Source: Malachius bipustulatus
Taxonomy: Eukaryota; Arthropoda; Insecta; Coleoptera; Melyridae
Reading direction: 5' to 3'
Length of the DNA: 64,000 nt
NCBI GenBank assembly: GCA_910589415.1
Contig: OU342632.1
Span: 15,379,507-15,443,506 of the forward strand
Below, in pieces: positions 35,518 to 49,400 of the stretch (positions are counted from its first letter, which is position 1; each line of letters begins with the position of its first letter). The position numbers and the translations under genes were made by a program. The notes under the pieces are model-generated. The model did not search any database and was not told the origin of the DNA. It worked only from the letters and a program-made list of their open reading frames with translations.

Positions 35518-38020
35518 CAGGGTGATTCATTTAGGATGGACCAAACGAAACATGGTTATAGAGGACCTCAATGCGTACCTATCGATCTGACCCTAATATG
35601 TATAATCCTAATACGAAAAACAATGGTTTGGGAGTTAACATGATTTACAGTCTGTTTCTTTTGGTTTTTCTCTTTTGTCAATTGCTTTTCCTAGAATGTC
35701 AAATGATTTTCTTGTTTTTCTATCTATGAATGTGACTATAGTCATTGATTTATCGATCAATATCCTTTTATGTCAAATTAGTTTCACTTTATGTCAATTG
35801 TTTTTCTTATTTACGTGCAGTGACATTATCATAAACATTGGAAAAACATTTGGTATACCAATTGGCATTTGGTACAAAGAAAATCTAATTTGACAAAAGA
35901 GGAAATTAAATTGAAAAATCACACTGACGTTTGATTATTGTGAAAAGCATTCGACAAATTTGGAAAAGTAATTGACAAAAGAGGAAAACCATTAGACCAT
36001 TTTGTCATCCTGGTTGAAAGCATCGTTCTGGTTTGATTAAATTTTCCAGAAATGTAGTCAAATAGTAAGCATATCGCAAGCTTCCTTAATGCAACTGGCA
36101 CAACTGGATGAAAAAAATTCATGAAGATTTCATTGAAGCATAAAAACACTATCTCCTACTTAACAATGCTTAACAACATTCTCAGACGGAATTTATTTTT
36201 GGCACATGTCTCAAAAACTTCTCAGGTCAACTGTTCAACTCTGTTCAACAATATATCTAATACTTCTATATTGCTAGCGCCAGTATGTGGAAGTATCATG
36301 GACACAGTGGGACAGCCAACGACTACTTCTAGCTGTTTTTGAGAGTACTCGACCCATTGTGCGCAAGCGTCATGAATCTGTTGGCTTGTAGGCGTGTTTG
36401 ATTCTCGGACATGTGCGTAGGACTCGAAGTACATTCGACGAGATAAACATAGGAAGATATGTCTGCACCGTGGTATTTCCCTGCATCTTCAGACCCCCAC
36501 CAGCAATATAGTAGTATTAAATATATGATACAGAGTACGGAAGCTCAACTACCATCTCTGTCCGATTTCTAACAATCTGAGAGAGAATCTCTCTTCAATG
36601 TAGAATTGACGGACAGAAGATTAATTATTGATAAATTTTTATTTCAAAATTATTTAATTTGCGTTCTGAAAAATAACATACAGATCGCTACGGATATGCA
36701 AGAGGAAAAGCTCGGCTTTATGCAAAAGATTGTACCTATCCTAAGTGATCCCCTTTTTGTTGCGCTTGCATAACTAAATAAATAAATAAGGAAAAATTAG
36801 ACGGAATACTGAACGCGTTGAAACTGTTTTGGAAGTCATGGGGATCCTTCCACACGTACCAGAGCAATTATTCGTCGAACGGGAATCCCGCAGACAACCG
36901 AACAAGGAATTCTACGACAAGAGAAATACCATCCTTACCATATTAGGAAGGACAGGATTTGCTGCCCACGGACCATAGAAAAAGAGTTGTTTTCTGCCAA
37001 GTTCAAAGGGATGATCCTGACATTTTTAATAATATTCTTTAGTAGACCAACTTCAGTAGGAATGGCATCTCCAATGTGCATAACAATCGTTTTTGGTCCA
37101 TGGAGAACCCGCATTTGACCAGCTGTCACAACTTTGAGCACTTTAGTGTCAACCTATATGGGCCGGAATTTTTGGGGAGAAATTTTTATTGATTTGATCA
37201 TTTGCATGCACGGCTAAGCGGTGAAGCATATCTGAACTTTCTGCAGAATTGTCTGTAAATTCTTCTGGAAAACGTAAATTTATAAACAAGACAACAGATA
37301 TTTCTCCAAAATAATGGATACTCAAGCCATTACGCGATAAATGTAAGAAATAAACTATAAACCAAAGTTTTCCTGACAGGTGGATTGGGCGTGCAGAACA
37401 TATAGCTCGGTCTCCAAGGTTCCTGGATTCTAATCCGCTCGACTTTTTTCTCTGGGGTCATTACAAGGAGTTGGTGAATTATAAAGAATATTCATGCTTG
37501 CAAGAAAAGAGAAGGAAGTTAGCGGAAACAGTCAGAAATAACAGGGAGACGTTTTGCATTTTGCGTAATTTTTTTAACAGGAAGCTACAGGACTAGCTCA
37601 ATGAAATTTGTAGGGTAGATTGCCAGCTGAGCAGAAAAATTTTTGTAACATGTGCCAAAAATAATAGTCTAAGAATTTTCAACAGGAGCGTTGTTAAGTG
37701 AGTGAGAGTTTTTCTGCTTCAATGAAATTTTCATGAAATCTTTTTTTTTAACAAATTGTGTCAGTTGTATTGAGAAAGCTTACACACGGTGCGATAAGCT
37801 CACTGTTTGACTACACGTCTGGAAAGTTTCATCAAGCCAGAACGAAGTGTTCAGTCAGCATGGCAAAATATCTACGGAAAAATCAGGTTTTTCTGGAAAT
37901 ATAACTAAGTACTTAAATCATGATAACTCCCAAACCATCGATTTTCGGATTATACCTACTTATAGGGGTCAGATCGATGCATATTGAGGTCCTCTGTGAC
38001 ACTGTCTCATTTGGTCCATC
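35518..38020 (+). mobile_element. Degenerate mariner-like transposon with DUF4817-type transposase (second copy)
   Basis: The left end CAGGGTGATTCATTTAGGATGG after TA (35516-35517) has a diverged mirror near 37880-38020 (CTCCCAAACCATCG, GGGGTCAGATCGATG, TTTGGTCCATC). The right terminus is eroded. The interior reads, in shifted frames on the + strand, GIPQTTEQGILRQEKYHPYH at about 36885-36940 and WIGRAEHIARSPRFLDSNPL then DFFLWGHYKELV at about 37382-37480. These are the DNA-binding and C-terminal DDE pieces of the same transposase group as at 20877. Confidence 0.7.
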
Positions 38021-38328
38021 ATTAATGTATAGAGTAAGAGTTGTTGGATAATAATTATTTATGTATCAAGGTCATCAAAATAAAAACGTTACTCAAAACG
38101 CTAGTTTACAAGCTAATTATACATTTTGTGTAAAATTTTAATATAGGTTAATTTCAATACTAAGCGCCTAAAACTTATGATCCTAAAACTTCTTACGTGA
38201 CCAATAGAATTCTTCTTCGTTTAGAAGTTGTGATTTTAATCTTTCTTTTTATCAAAACCATTGTAATTAGAAAAATTCAGCGTGTCCTTTTTTTCTTCAA
38301 CCCATTACTGCATTGATTATTAAATATA

Positions 38329-38887
38329 CAGGTGATCAGTAACTCGCGCACTCAGAGCATGCTGCGGTAAACTTCACTTTTTAAGAGTGATAAATTTTCT
38401 TACTGCATTGTTGTTCTTTTCTTCTTTTCTTCCAAAGATATGACCATTTTTGTAAAAAAAGGTGGTAACCCTGCACTGAACATGTGAATAAGTTCGGGTT
38501 AGATGGTTTTGTTATTATTTTTATTTCCATAGCAACGAAGGCATTTGAATATTTTATATTCAAAGTTGAGTTTAGGCGGTTGCCAAACTTCAAATTTCGT
38601 TCAGATTTAGGTACCTATGGTATCAATTTCCAACATTCTCAATTCCTCTGTGAAGGTTTTGTGGAAAAAAAATTGATGAATTATATGGTATCCGTTCCAG
38701 ATATTAGCAGTAACCTGAATTTTTCATTAATTTTTGTCACGGTTATTGAAAAAATATTAGCTATAAACTCGGATGAGGGAAACTCTGTAACTTGAAAACC
38801 AACCGTTGGATTCAATTTTTTTGTAGAATATCCCTAATTTTAATGGGCTCTATATCGCCCTGTATTCGGAGTGCGCGAGTTACCCTG
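38329..38887. mobile_element. MITE with TA flanks, CAGGTGATCAGTAACTCGCGCA ends
   Basis: Terminal CAGGTGATCAGTAACTCGCG and the mirrored GTGCGCGAGTTACCCTG are flanked by TA on both sides. Arms share CTCGCGCACTC; the interior is not clearly palindromic. 559 bp, non-coding. Confidence 0.6.
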
Positions 38888-40500
38888 TAATGATATTAAA
38901 TATTTTAGTTTTCTTGAAAATGAATTTAAAAGGGCTTATTATTCAAAGTTTTTTTTGGACTTAACGGTTCACTGTATCAAAATATTTGGGTATTTACTAG
39001 ATTAAGTAGATAGAGATAGATAATATTAAAAAATTCATTTAAAAAGCAGTTTTCAGCGTTACATAATTTTAATGATAAATATCTGGAATAACTATTAGTG
39101 GTATCATTTCCTTTTAAAGTCGGTAGGTATCATATTCGTGGAATAGTAATAATTAAAAAAATTATTATAATTTCTACTTCCCCACCAATTATTCCATCAA
39201 CCAGGCGTCGGAATTATCGTCCACGCAGAAGTATTAATTTCATAACCTTCCGTGAACACCAGGCAAGCGACGACTAATTGAATAAGAAATATATAAACAA
39301 TAGCATTATAAATTTCTGTAAGTTTGGTTTAATGTTGTTATTACACTACCTGAAGTGTGCTGCGACCTTCTTGTGTAGTATTGTAAAATCGCAGCTGCGG
39401 AATGAGAGAGATGGAAAGATTAAAGGATTCAAGGCTTCTGATCATCTTTGCAATAAATTGACCAATTATTCTGCCAGAACTAATCTAGTTCTCTGTAAAA
39501 AAATATATATGTACGTACGTTATCTTGCCTTGAAGATGACTAATTTTGCTGACTTTTTACAGAAAAAATTGTATAAACAGGATGTGGATATTCACAATAG
39601 GCAATAAACATTAATTGAATTACGTAATTTTTTATTTGCGTACTCCTTGGTAATTTCATTTTGAATAATTTGACAAAGGTTTAAGAAAATAAAAAAATTG
39701 AAGATAATTGAAGGTGTTTAAAAAATACATTAAAAATGATGTTATTTTTAAAGTTAAGTTGGCAAAATGAAAAGAAATGATTCCCTGCAGTTCCTATTTT
39801 TAAACTATGCCCTGCGTAGGTTTTTTACTAAACCAATTCCATTTCTCATCCTACTAAACTTAAAAGTTAAAAAATTTAAAAATCTTATTAAACTAAAATA
39901 TTATATTCTTACATTACGGCAGTTATGATATTTCTTTAATGCTAAGCCATCTGGAGCTTAATTTGAAATTCTAGCTTATCCCAATTTTTTTCAACGCATA
40001 ATTGTTTCCCAATAATCTTATGAATTTTTTAAAACGCATCTTAAATGTTCTGTTATCTTAATTCATACCTTAGTTCCTACCTACCATAATACATTCTTAA
40101 AATAAATTTTCTTAAAGATGACTAGATACGCCACCCTTGTACATTTGTTATGTCCTTCCCTCCGTCCGTCCACAGCCTTATCACCGATAGATTTCCATTG
40201 ATTCTGAAGAAATCACAGAAACATTTCTTGTTTTAACCACCGTTCAATTATGTAATAGGTATAACTGCAAAAAATAGAGGTAACCTTTCATGCATAAAAT
40301 ATATAAAAAAAAAAAAAATTGTACATGACTGTGGTAAAGCCCAAGTGTCAGAAGTTTTCAAGTAGCCTCAAGGGCCTCTGACGTAACCTAACGACTGCTG
40401 TGAAGCAGCCGGGACCCCCTTTTTAACGTACCTCCCGGAACACGATCGTTTGACCGAAACTCTTAACAGTTTGGCTATTGTAAACGATAGAATAGATAGG
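38888..40500. other. No supported feature
   Basis: AT-rich; the 109-residue + strand frame at 39278-39607 has no recognisable domain, and its codon content matches the non-coding background. Confidence 0.4.
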
Positions 40501-40529
40501 TCTCCAAAAATCCAAATAAATAACAAGGG

Positions 40530-41720
40530 GAAGCAGTTTTCAACTGACAGACGTTTTCTAAATTGTCTCTTAAGCGGAGTAGCTACCCCAACTCCAAAGT
40601 TTCAAATGCATGGTCATTCACGAAAGAGTACCCAAGACGTACCCTGAAAGGATATTGAATTTTTTTTTAATGTATGTTTTCAACCCCTACTTTGTAGAAG
40701 TTTTGCATAGTGATGGATGATAAATTTAAAAAATTCTACTGTAAAATTTCTCGACATTTGTTAAAAACTTTGCAGTGATTTAATTGTTAAAAATTGCTAA
40801 AGTTTTTTTTTTAATAGGACACCCTGTATATACACTTACTATACTTTCAGATTGTGTGAGAAAATTCAATGGAATGGTTTCTACAGAGTTTGAAACGAGT
40901 AATTCATGAGTTATGGACAAATGAAAATCGCAGTTTTCCATTTCGAAAGCTGTTTATATTGAAAACGGCTTAAGATATTGGAAAACGGCTTACATGTCTC
41001 TATATCAACTTTTCATGTAGTATTTTATAATGAGTATATAATAATATTATTGAATTTTTTTGGGAAAATTGCAGATTTTTCATTACCCTGTATAATAATC
41101 TGAACTACATAATAGAATAAAGCATGAAGCTGCTTTTAAAATTGAAAATGGTGATTTGCATTTGTTCAAAACTCATAAATTACTCGTTACAAACTTAAAT
41201 TGTGGAAATTTTTTTTTTCTTATACAATCTGAAAATGTAGTAAAATACTCCATGCTCCATTTAAAAACAAAGATGATAGCCATTTCCGGTATAACCGGAA
41301 GTGCCAGAAATTTAAAAATATTTTAGAAAGATGGAACATTCGTCAAAACAAATAATTGCTTTTTGAAATCAAATTCCAATACGTTTTCGGAATACGTCTA
41401 ATGGCTAATACCCTTCCGTTAATGATCCAGTAAAAATGTTCCAAAAATGCATTTTCAGCATGTTATGACTTTTCAAAAAATCAAAATGTTTTATCACAAA
41501 TACATTTTTTGTACGCAGTGTATAAACTCCTTTCAAGCGAGGTATCACATAATCGTGGTTGCAATTTAAAATTTTGGATGTATAATTTTTGGTACCTAGA
41601 TACCTACTCCGTTTAGGAGACAATTTAGAAAACTGCTGCCACTACAAAGCGATTCCCCTCTATTCTGCCGAAACAGTTTTTTTGTGTTTTTTCTAAGACA
41701 AAATTCAATGTTTAGAGTTA
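40530..41720. repeat. Foldback with AATTGTCTCTTAAGCGGAGTAGC arms, enclosing a second inverted repeat
   Basis: TTTTCTAAATTGTCTC at about 40554 is mirrored by GAGACAATTTAGAAAA at about 41619. Inside, 40850-41030 and 41060-41240 form a second inverted repeat (ATGGTTTCTACAGAGTTTG and AAATCGCAGTTTTCC with inverses). A second copy of the outer family lies at 48948-49400. Confidence 0.55.
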
Positions 41721-42709
41721 TAGTCGCTAATCAAAAGTTTTTAAAATTGACACACTGTGTATCTATACTACTTTCATATCAGGAAAGTCCGCAAAACCGG
41801 AATCTAATTCCCATTGATTAATTGATTAATCAATCACTTCAGGAATTATTTAACCGATAAATAAGAAATTATCTTGGAGCTTCCATAAATCTTGCACAGG
41901 TGGAACTTGCCTAGGTACACAATTATTGCTTTAGATACGGCATCCGAGATCTAATTAGGAGTTTGTTGAGGAGGATGGAAGCGTGTAAGTAGCAAAAGGC
42001 GGAAACACACGTTATTAGTTGACTATGATTAGTAGAACTTGGTATAATTTCCTTAATAAGTTTAATTTGTTAATTGGCATCGTTCATGTGAAGTGTAGGT
42101 ATCATTTAATAAGTAGCATAAAATTAATCTAATTCTGAATTTGTGAACTTCATTAATAATAATTGTTATGGCTCAATAACTTCAAGTATAAGACGGAAAC
42201 TTTTTGGAACACAACTTATTTGATGTTAAAAAAAATCCCCGAATATTTCAATTATGTTTTTGAAATGTCAGCTTAATGTAAAATATTTTATGACCTCATT
42301 TGTTTTCGGTCAATGACGTCACTATTATTTTTTTGAAATTATTGAAATTCTAGGTGTTTTCGTTTTGGGAGATGTCTCTTGAGGAACCCACTTATAAATT
42401 TTAACAATCTCATAAAAATGTGATGAAAATATGGTCAAATGACAACCGTTACTGAGATATTCTTAAAAATATTTTTTACTTAAATGAATTTATTGTATTG
42501 CATTCTTTAAGCAAAGTTTCATTTTCTAGCATAATTTTCTAATCAAATTTTTATAAATAGCACAATTAATCTGAATGCATGCATCAGATCGTTTGTGCAT
42601 TGATTTAGCATCTCGTTGGAGAGCAGGAAAGCATAGATATCTCTGATCTCTGATAAGTGCTGCCCTTGGGAGGTTTGTCTTTAAAAATAAACTTTTTTCT
42701 CTAATAATA

Positions 42710-43233
42710 CAGGGTGAGTATTTAAGGGCGCATCTCCTCAACGGTACATTGTACGGGCAGTTCGTGCAGCACAGGAAAAATATTTCTTGTAAATTAACCG
42801 AGATATTAAGAGATAAAGTTGAGAACTCAATGTATTTAATATTGGCAGTTTTAAAGAATTTGTTTGCTTAAAATAGAGACTACGACCTCATCTCTCAAAT
42901 CATAGATTTTTTTCCAAAAGCACAGTTTAAATTTATTGCAACGAAATTAACTTCAGTTTTATGGTATTCTACCAATGAAAAAAAAAAGTTAATTTCATTC
43001 ATATAAATTGAAGCGTGATTTTGAAAAAAAAAGATATTTGAAAGAAGAGGCCATATTATATTCTCTATTAAAAGTAAACAACTTTAATACTATCAATAAC
43101 AAAGAAGTTGAGCTCTCAACTTTACCTCCTAATATCTCGGTCAATTTGCAGGAAATATATTATTTTTCCTGTGCTGCACAAATTACCCCTACAATGTACA
43201 GTTGAGGAAATGAGCCATTAAAGACTCACCCTG
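42710..43233. mobile_element. Foldback MITE, CAGGGTGAGT ends, TA flanks
   Basis: Left CAGGGTGAGTATTTAAGGGC and right AAGACTCACCCTG are mirrored, with further arm matches (CTGTGCTGCACAAATTACC against the inverse of GGCAGTTCGTGCAGCACAGG). The arms are near-complete reverse complements, with ATATCTCGGT close to the inner end. 524 bp. Confidence 0.75.
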
Positions 43234-43675
43234 TATATTACAATAAATAATTCACTTAAGTAAAAAATATCTCTAATGAAATGTTTGAAATTTGACCTTA
43301 TTTTTGATTTCCTGAACACATGCTCTGTCCAAAATTTCTGGGTTTCTCACAGGTATTTAACTCCTGAAATATAAAAACCTGAAAAAATGCTGAAAGTAAA
43401 AAAAAAACAAATATGCCAAACATTGTGAAAAATTATGCCACTCATAACAAATTCAATTGACGTGATACCGGCAGAAACATCTGTTTAGTTTTCGGTGAGG
43501 TGATGAGCGCAAAAAAATAATAATAAAATGAAATATTTCACATACAGGAGATCTAGAAAGTCTGGCAACAGTCAAATGAATCTTTCATTTTTTAGTTTTG
43601 AAAAAAATGCAAAAACAGGTCAATTTTATAATTTAATTTCCTTTCTATTGATGTAAAAATGTTTTATACCCCCCA

Positions 43676-44765
43676 AGGGTGTTCCTTGGTTAAGTAATGA
43701 CAACATTGTCTATTTTTTATAAAGAACATTATTACATTTTCAGATTGTCTAAGAAAATTTAATATTAATGGTTTTTACAGTTGCAGTTTGGATTGAGTAA
43801 GCTATGAATTATAAACATATGAAAACCGCCATTTTTCATTTTCAAAGCACATTGAAAACCGCTCAAGAAATCTTATAAAACGACTTACATGTTCCTATCT
43901 TAACTTTTCAAGTGTTATCTTACAGTGTACTTGAAATGTTTATACAGGGTGTACCAGCTCGATTTAGACAACGGTAAGGGCCGTGTATGTCTCGTCAAGA
44001 CGAAAAGTTTTTTTATTTGAAGTTTTTGGATTTGGACCTTCGTTGCGGAAATATGGCCGACTTCCGGTTTTTTAGTTTTTTGGCTCCAGTTTCGGCATTT
44101 TTAGGTTCTCGCCAAAACTGAAACTAGTTTTGGAAACTCCTTAGCTTCAGTTACAACTTTCATATTAAAGTCAAGGTTCTATCTCTTTTGGATTCAAAAT
44201 CTTAATTTTTCAATTTGATTCAATTTGAATTGATTCAAAGACTTAAAATTTAAAGTCTTGGGCATGTCGCCATTTTGAATCCAACAGAGATAGAACCTTG
44301 ACTTCAATATGGAAGTTGTAACTGAAGCTAAGGAGTTTCCAAAACTAGTTGCAGTTTGAGCGAGAACCTAAAAATGCCGAAACTGGAGCCAAAAAACTAA
44401 AAACCGGAAGTCGGCCATATTTCCGCAACGAAGGTCCAAATCCAAAAACTTCAAATAAAAAAACGTTTCGTCTTGACTAGACCTACACGGCCCTTACCGT
44501 TGTCTAAATCGAGCTGGTACACCCTGTATATGGTGATGAAAATTCTCAAATTTTTCATCACCCTGTGTGTAAAAATTTCATCTTCATCATAGGATAGTAC
44601 CTTTGTTTATAACTCATAACCTACTAAATTTAAACCGCAAGTGTAAAAACCATTCTTATTGGATTTTGTCAGACATTCTGAAAATTTAATAATATACAGG
44701 TGTCCTATTAAATTATTTAAAAAAAGACAGACAACGTCGTCATTACTGAGCCAAGGAACACTTTT
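43676..44765. mobile_element. Outer foldback interrupted by a nested MITE
   Basis: GTGTTCCTTGGTTAAGTAATGAC at about 43680 is mirrored by GTCATTACTGAGCCAAGGAACAC at about 44740. Arms continue inward with ATTTTCAGATTGTCTAAG, AACTCATA and matching inverses. The centre is occupied by the separate element at 43945-44526. Confidence 0.65.
43945..44526. mobile_element. Near-perfect palindromic MITE, CAGGGTGTACCAGCTCG ends
   Basis: CAGGGTGTACCAGCTCGATT and mirror are flanked by TA (43943-43944, 44527-44528). Arms of about 270 bp pair almost base for base (for example ACAACGGTAAGGGCCGTGTA, CCGGAAGTCGGCCATATTTC) around a centre near 44230. High arm identity suggests this is among the youngest insertions in the window. 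Confidence 0.85.
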
Positions 44766-44774
44766 CTGCATTTT

Positions 44775-47080
44775 TTTTAGAGCTCAAATTGAAAGATTTT
44801 TTAAACTGTTGTTCAAACGTTCTAGCTACCCTGTATAATAAAAGAATCCTTTTCGCACATTTTGAAATTTTGAAGGATATCCGCTAAATGTCGCCTTGTG
44901 ACTTAGATTAATTTGAATTATTCAAATTACTCGAAATCCCATTCTTTTGTTTCACATATTGAATACATAGTGTCACGCAGTTGCATGGCCATTATATTGT
45001 TATTATTTGATGACGGAATTAACTGCATTGGCATGCCATGTTTGTACCTAAATGTGTAAAATCATCTATCATTACATAAAAAATATGATAATTTAACGGT
45101 CACTGGACAACTTTTTTATCATACACTGATTGCAGGACTAAAAATAATAATAACGCACGCTTATATCATCTTCGTTGTTAATTTCCATTTATTACATAAT
45201 TTAAATCGTTATGTGTATTTTTTTTATTAGGCGCTGTTATAACCTTCATGTTTTTTTTTTTTTTGTTATTCTATCTTCACAAAATTTAATTTATTTATAT
45301 GCTTTAAATCGACTTACTTATACAAGATCTCAATTCGTTATGGTTTTTGTTATTGCAATTATGGTGTAGAGGTAGGTACCATACACCTACATAGTTTTTT
45401 TCTCATCTTGCAACAATATTTTTTTAATTAATAATCTTTTAAGTATTGTCTGCAAAAGTACAAATACTTTGTGGCACAAGAAACGTGTGTACAAACTCCT
45501 AGTACCCAAAATCAGAGGGCACGAGCAATCTGAGTACCTTTAGCGATAATTTAATACGTCCACGGCAATAAATTATTTGTTACAATAATTTTTTATTTTT
45601 TATAACACGTTTTGTTTTTCATTCCTTCTTCTTGATAATTATTATTGATGTTTCCTCCTACAATATCTTGAATTATTTCAGAGATATGTAAAAAAAAATA
45701 CTGCAAATCAAAATTTTATGTGATGACGACGTTAAATGGTTTCTTAAACAATGGGTTTTTAGAGGATTATAATAGACACTAAATTTTCATTATAACAGAT
45801 GAATATCTTCATAAAATTATTACGTAAAGTTGATTTATGTCTTAAGTTCAGTTTCTAAATTCAGAAGACTGTTTTTTTACTAATTATACATCATTATATT
45901 GCACAAATGGTATTAAAAAATCGCTCAAAAATATATTTTACTTGATGAAAGGTGAGCAGTAGTAAGTACCCTCCTATTTCTTTTTAACTCCCACGAGTGA
46001 TTATTGTAGTAAAGCTGAAACATCAATTTATCGAAAGTACAATAATAGTAGGTACTGGTACTATAATGAAGAGTGAAAAATGTCAATCAATGAGGTGTAT
46101 ACTTCCTGAATTTAGTTCCCACATTTAGATCCACTTGTTGAGTTGTGAACTGGAGAATGTACACTCCTTTTTATTTACCAAACACAATGTTAATTCAATT
46201 GCTAAAATAAATAATGAATAGGTGTACTAGTTAAATTAACATAAACAAACACATTTCAAGCACTGTACGGTTTTTCAGAATACTATTCTTTGAGAATCCT
46301 GTGCTCATCTAAATTTTGCACACTTTATTATTAAATAACTCCAAAATAGTCTAAAAAAAAGAGTCTAAGAACGTTGTGTTACTTGTGTTATTTAAAACTT
46401 TGCGCGACTGAAGCTCACCCTGTTAAGAGTTCTAAGTGGCATTTTTTTTATTTTTGCAAAATTTTACATACCCGATAGTGGCAATCAAAAAACTTATAAA
46501 TAGGATAATATTTTATTTACAGAATTAAACTGGTTCTTTTGTATAATATGAAGGTCAAGAAAACGCATTCTAAAAAGTAGGTACCTAGTTGAAGACTTTC
46601 CAAAGCAGAAAACAGTTTTTTATTGTCCTAGATTTTACCCTTCATATAAGCCACATGATGAAGTGATATTTTTGGGTGCGCATTAAATGGTCAAAGTTCG
46701 GAATTTAGATAACAAACTTTATACAACATTTTTCTCAGAATTTTCTAGATTTTTGAAAAATATGTCAAAATCAAAATTTATCCAGTGGCGTAAAAATTGG
46801 AGGGTAAAAAAGTTGAAGCCCTATCTACCGTGCGTCCCTGGTTCAAATTACAAACATGTAATTATTGCTGTAATATTAAACTAAGTATATTGTAAAGACG
46901 ACACAAAAAAAATAATAAAATATAATATTAAGCCGTTTCGGAGTTATTAAAAAAAAATTCATTTTTTTGGTACATTGAACACTCTGTAACTTCGTTACTC
47001 TATTTAGAGGAAGAATTTTTGTTTTAAAATTAAGTAAATATTCTACCTTAGAAGTTTGTCTCCTTTATTCTGACTTTATT
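44775..47080. other. No supported feature
   Basis: AT-rich sequence with short poly-T runs and no recognisable exon or element on either strand. Confidence 0.45.
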
Positions 47081-47159
47081 CTGGGATACCCTGTATGTCC
47101 AACATAATTTCAAAATTCTCCGATACATTCACACCCCAAAAGATTAAAATAATTTTTAT

Positions 47160-47990
47160 CAATGCCACTTGGAGTGTCCAGGTCGCCATACTATTCAGGG
47201 TCCGTTTTTTTGAGCTTAAGCATGGGGATCCCGGTTATCTTGACCAGATAGGAAGTCGATTGAATTGGGGCAAAGTTGCACAATTTTAATCTAATTATGG
47301 ATCTGGAAAAAAATTTAGGGAAACTTCATTTTTGAACTTATTTTTGTCATAATGTTTTAGAAGTCGTCAAAAGCTATCCATTTGACATTTCAAAAATATT
47401 CAAAGCTGACTAGATCCTAGAGTTTTCATAGTCAAATTTTGTTTTTGTTATGGCCGCCATATTTTTTTATGTCGTTCGGTATAAAACAATAATCACATTT
47501 TAAAAAATATTATTTTATTTTTTCATTTTTTGAAAACGACAATTTTTTACACCGAATAGTAGAAAAACTGAAAAAACTATAAGGCAAGCAGTTCATATTG
47601 ACGTGCTTCGGTGAAAAAAATTTGGTTAAAGTTTAAAAGTATTTTTTTTAATTTTAGCTTTCCATGACTTTTTTATACCGAATGACATAAAAAAAACAAT
47701 ATGACGGCCATAACAAAAACAAAAGTTGACTATGAAAACTCTGGGATCTAGTCGGCTTTGAATATTTTTGAAATATCGAATAGCTCTTGACGATTTAACC
47801 AATAAGTAAGCCTACAAAAATAATTAATTTATTTATTTTTAATAATAAAAAAAATGGTTTCAAAAAATAAGGTTAAAATTGTGCAATTTTGCCCCCAATT
47901 TAACCGAATTCGTATCTCTCAAGATAACCGAGATCCCAATGCTTAAGCTGGAAAAAGGACTAGATCTAGTGTGGAAAACGTCAAAAAGCG
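47160..47990. repeat. Foldback of the GGCCGCCATATTG family (copy 2)
   Basis: Outer arms: GAGCTTAAGCATGGGGATCC near 47211 against GATCCCAATGCTTAAGCT near 47930. Inner arms: CTGACTAGATCCTAGAGTTTTC, then TTATGGCCGCCATATT (47406-47465), mirrored at 47690-47760. Between them TTTTATACCGAA-type text marks the family. Non-coding. Confidence 0.65.
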
Positions 47991-48039
47991 ACACTCGTGG
48001 TTTTTTAACTTTTTTCTTTAATTCAACTTAGTGGACCAT

Positions 48040-48760
48040 TCTTGTTATGTAACCGACTTGACGCAAGTTGCGGCGGTGTGGAGGGGAAGGGACGGGGAAC
48101 ATAAAAACGGGGAAAAAACGTTTTCTTTTTTGTCCCCATATAAGTTAGCTGCGAGTAGTCGGGCAAAAAAAAATTTCAAGTAAAAAACCGAGATCTCGCG
48201 AGAGCGCACAACCTTGTGTGCTCAATCGCGAATCCGTCTATTACTCATAGAGATATCGCCGTTTTGGTTCTTTTTTTGCCAAAACGGGAGTCACCGAGAG
48301 TAACGAACGGAGTTGGAGGGATAATTTATGGGAAGGCAATGAGTTTACAGGGGTGAAAAAATTCACGCCTGTAAATTCATGTTTCCTAAGGGGTTCGACC
48401 AATTTTTGTGCGGATCGGTGTATTAGGTACGAAGAAGAGAGGGGGAACATAATACACACGGAATCGGACGTAACTCCCACTGTTTTTTCTCCATATCGCA
48501 CAGTAAAAAACCTAATTTTCTTGGATCGAAACAAAAAATGCATGGGGTGCTTTTTTCAACCAACCGAAATGTTTCTTCAATCCTTTGAAAATCAGCCCAG
48601 TTTGGGCTCTGACCGTTGATTAGAAGGGTTGATTAGAACACGGGAAGGAAAAGCGTTAGGGACTCATAGATCATTTTAAAAGGAATTAAACAACTTTTTT
48701 TTCTTTTTTACCAAAAATGTGTTGAACGAACTGGAGTTGAACGCACGCGCGATAAGGCAG
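48040..48760. other. CpG- and G-rich patch of unknown origin
   Basis: Base composition changes sharply: many CG dinucleotides, GGGGAAGGGACGGGG, and CTCGCGAGAG. A hairpin TTTACAGG...GTGAATTTTTT/CCTGTAAA lies at about 48339-48375, and a GGTTCGACC B-box-like motif at about 48391. Two overlapping ORFs on opposite strands (48353-48619 and 48241-48543) have no recognisable domain. It could be a SINE, an LTR fragment or a foreign insert; none can be shown. Confidence 0.35.
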
Positions 48761-48947
48761 AGACATAGAAAGGTATAAAAAAAAAACATATTATTATACT
48801 TATCCTTTTCATGAAGCTTTTTCGTGTCATTTCGATGTTTACTTGGATTTCTAAGACTGCGGGTATCAAGTTTGATTGAAATTTTGACCCGATTTCTCTT
48901 TGCTTGTCATTTATCTAAGAATGTAATTGGGAACTTCTAATTTTTCG

Positions 48948-49400
48948 TTTCGGCCGAATGGAGGTGGAAGCAGTTTTGTAATGACAGCAGTTTCCAAATT
49001 GTCTCAAAGCGGGGTAGCCACCACAACTCCAAAAGTTCAAATCGCGTCCCCCATATTAAGTGATACCTAAATTTAAAGGTCTTTGTGCACCTAAAAAAAA
49101 AAACTTTTATTTCTTGAAAAGTTATATCATGTTTTATATCTCAAAATACCTGCCAATTTTTTTTTCAAAAACTATGTTTAATTTTCAACCTGCTCTATAT
49201 AGTTTTTAAAATAATAAAAATGTTTTTTCATTAATATTTTTTGTACAAAAATCTATAAATTGAAGTATCACATGATATGACATTTTGAATTTGTATAGTT
49301 ACCCCGCTTAGGAATGTTAACTGCTGCCACTACCAAACAGCTTCCCTCTACTTCTGCCGAAACGATTTTTGTGTTATCTAAAATAGAATTCAACACTCAG
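48948..49400. repeat. Second copy of the AAGCGGGGTAGC foldback family
   Basis: CGTTTCGGCCGAATGGAGG and TCAAAGCGGGGTAGCC at 48949-49020 are mirrored by TACCCCGCTTAGG and TTCTGCCGAAACG at 49305-49365. Same family as 40530-41720, but about 450 bp, lacking the inner inverted repeat. Confidence 0.6.
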
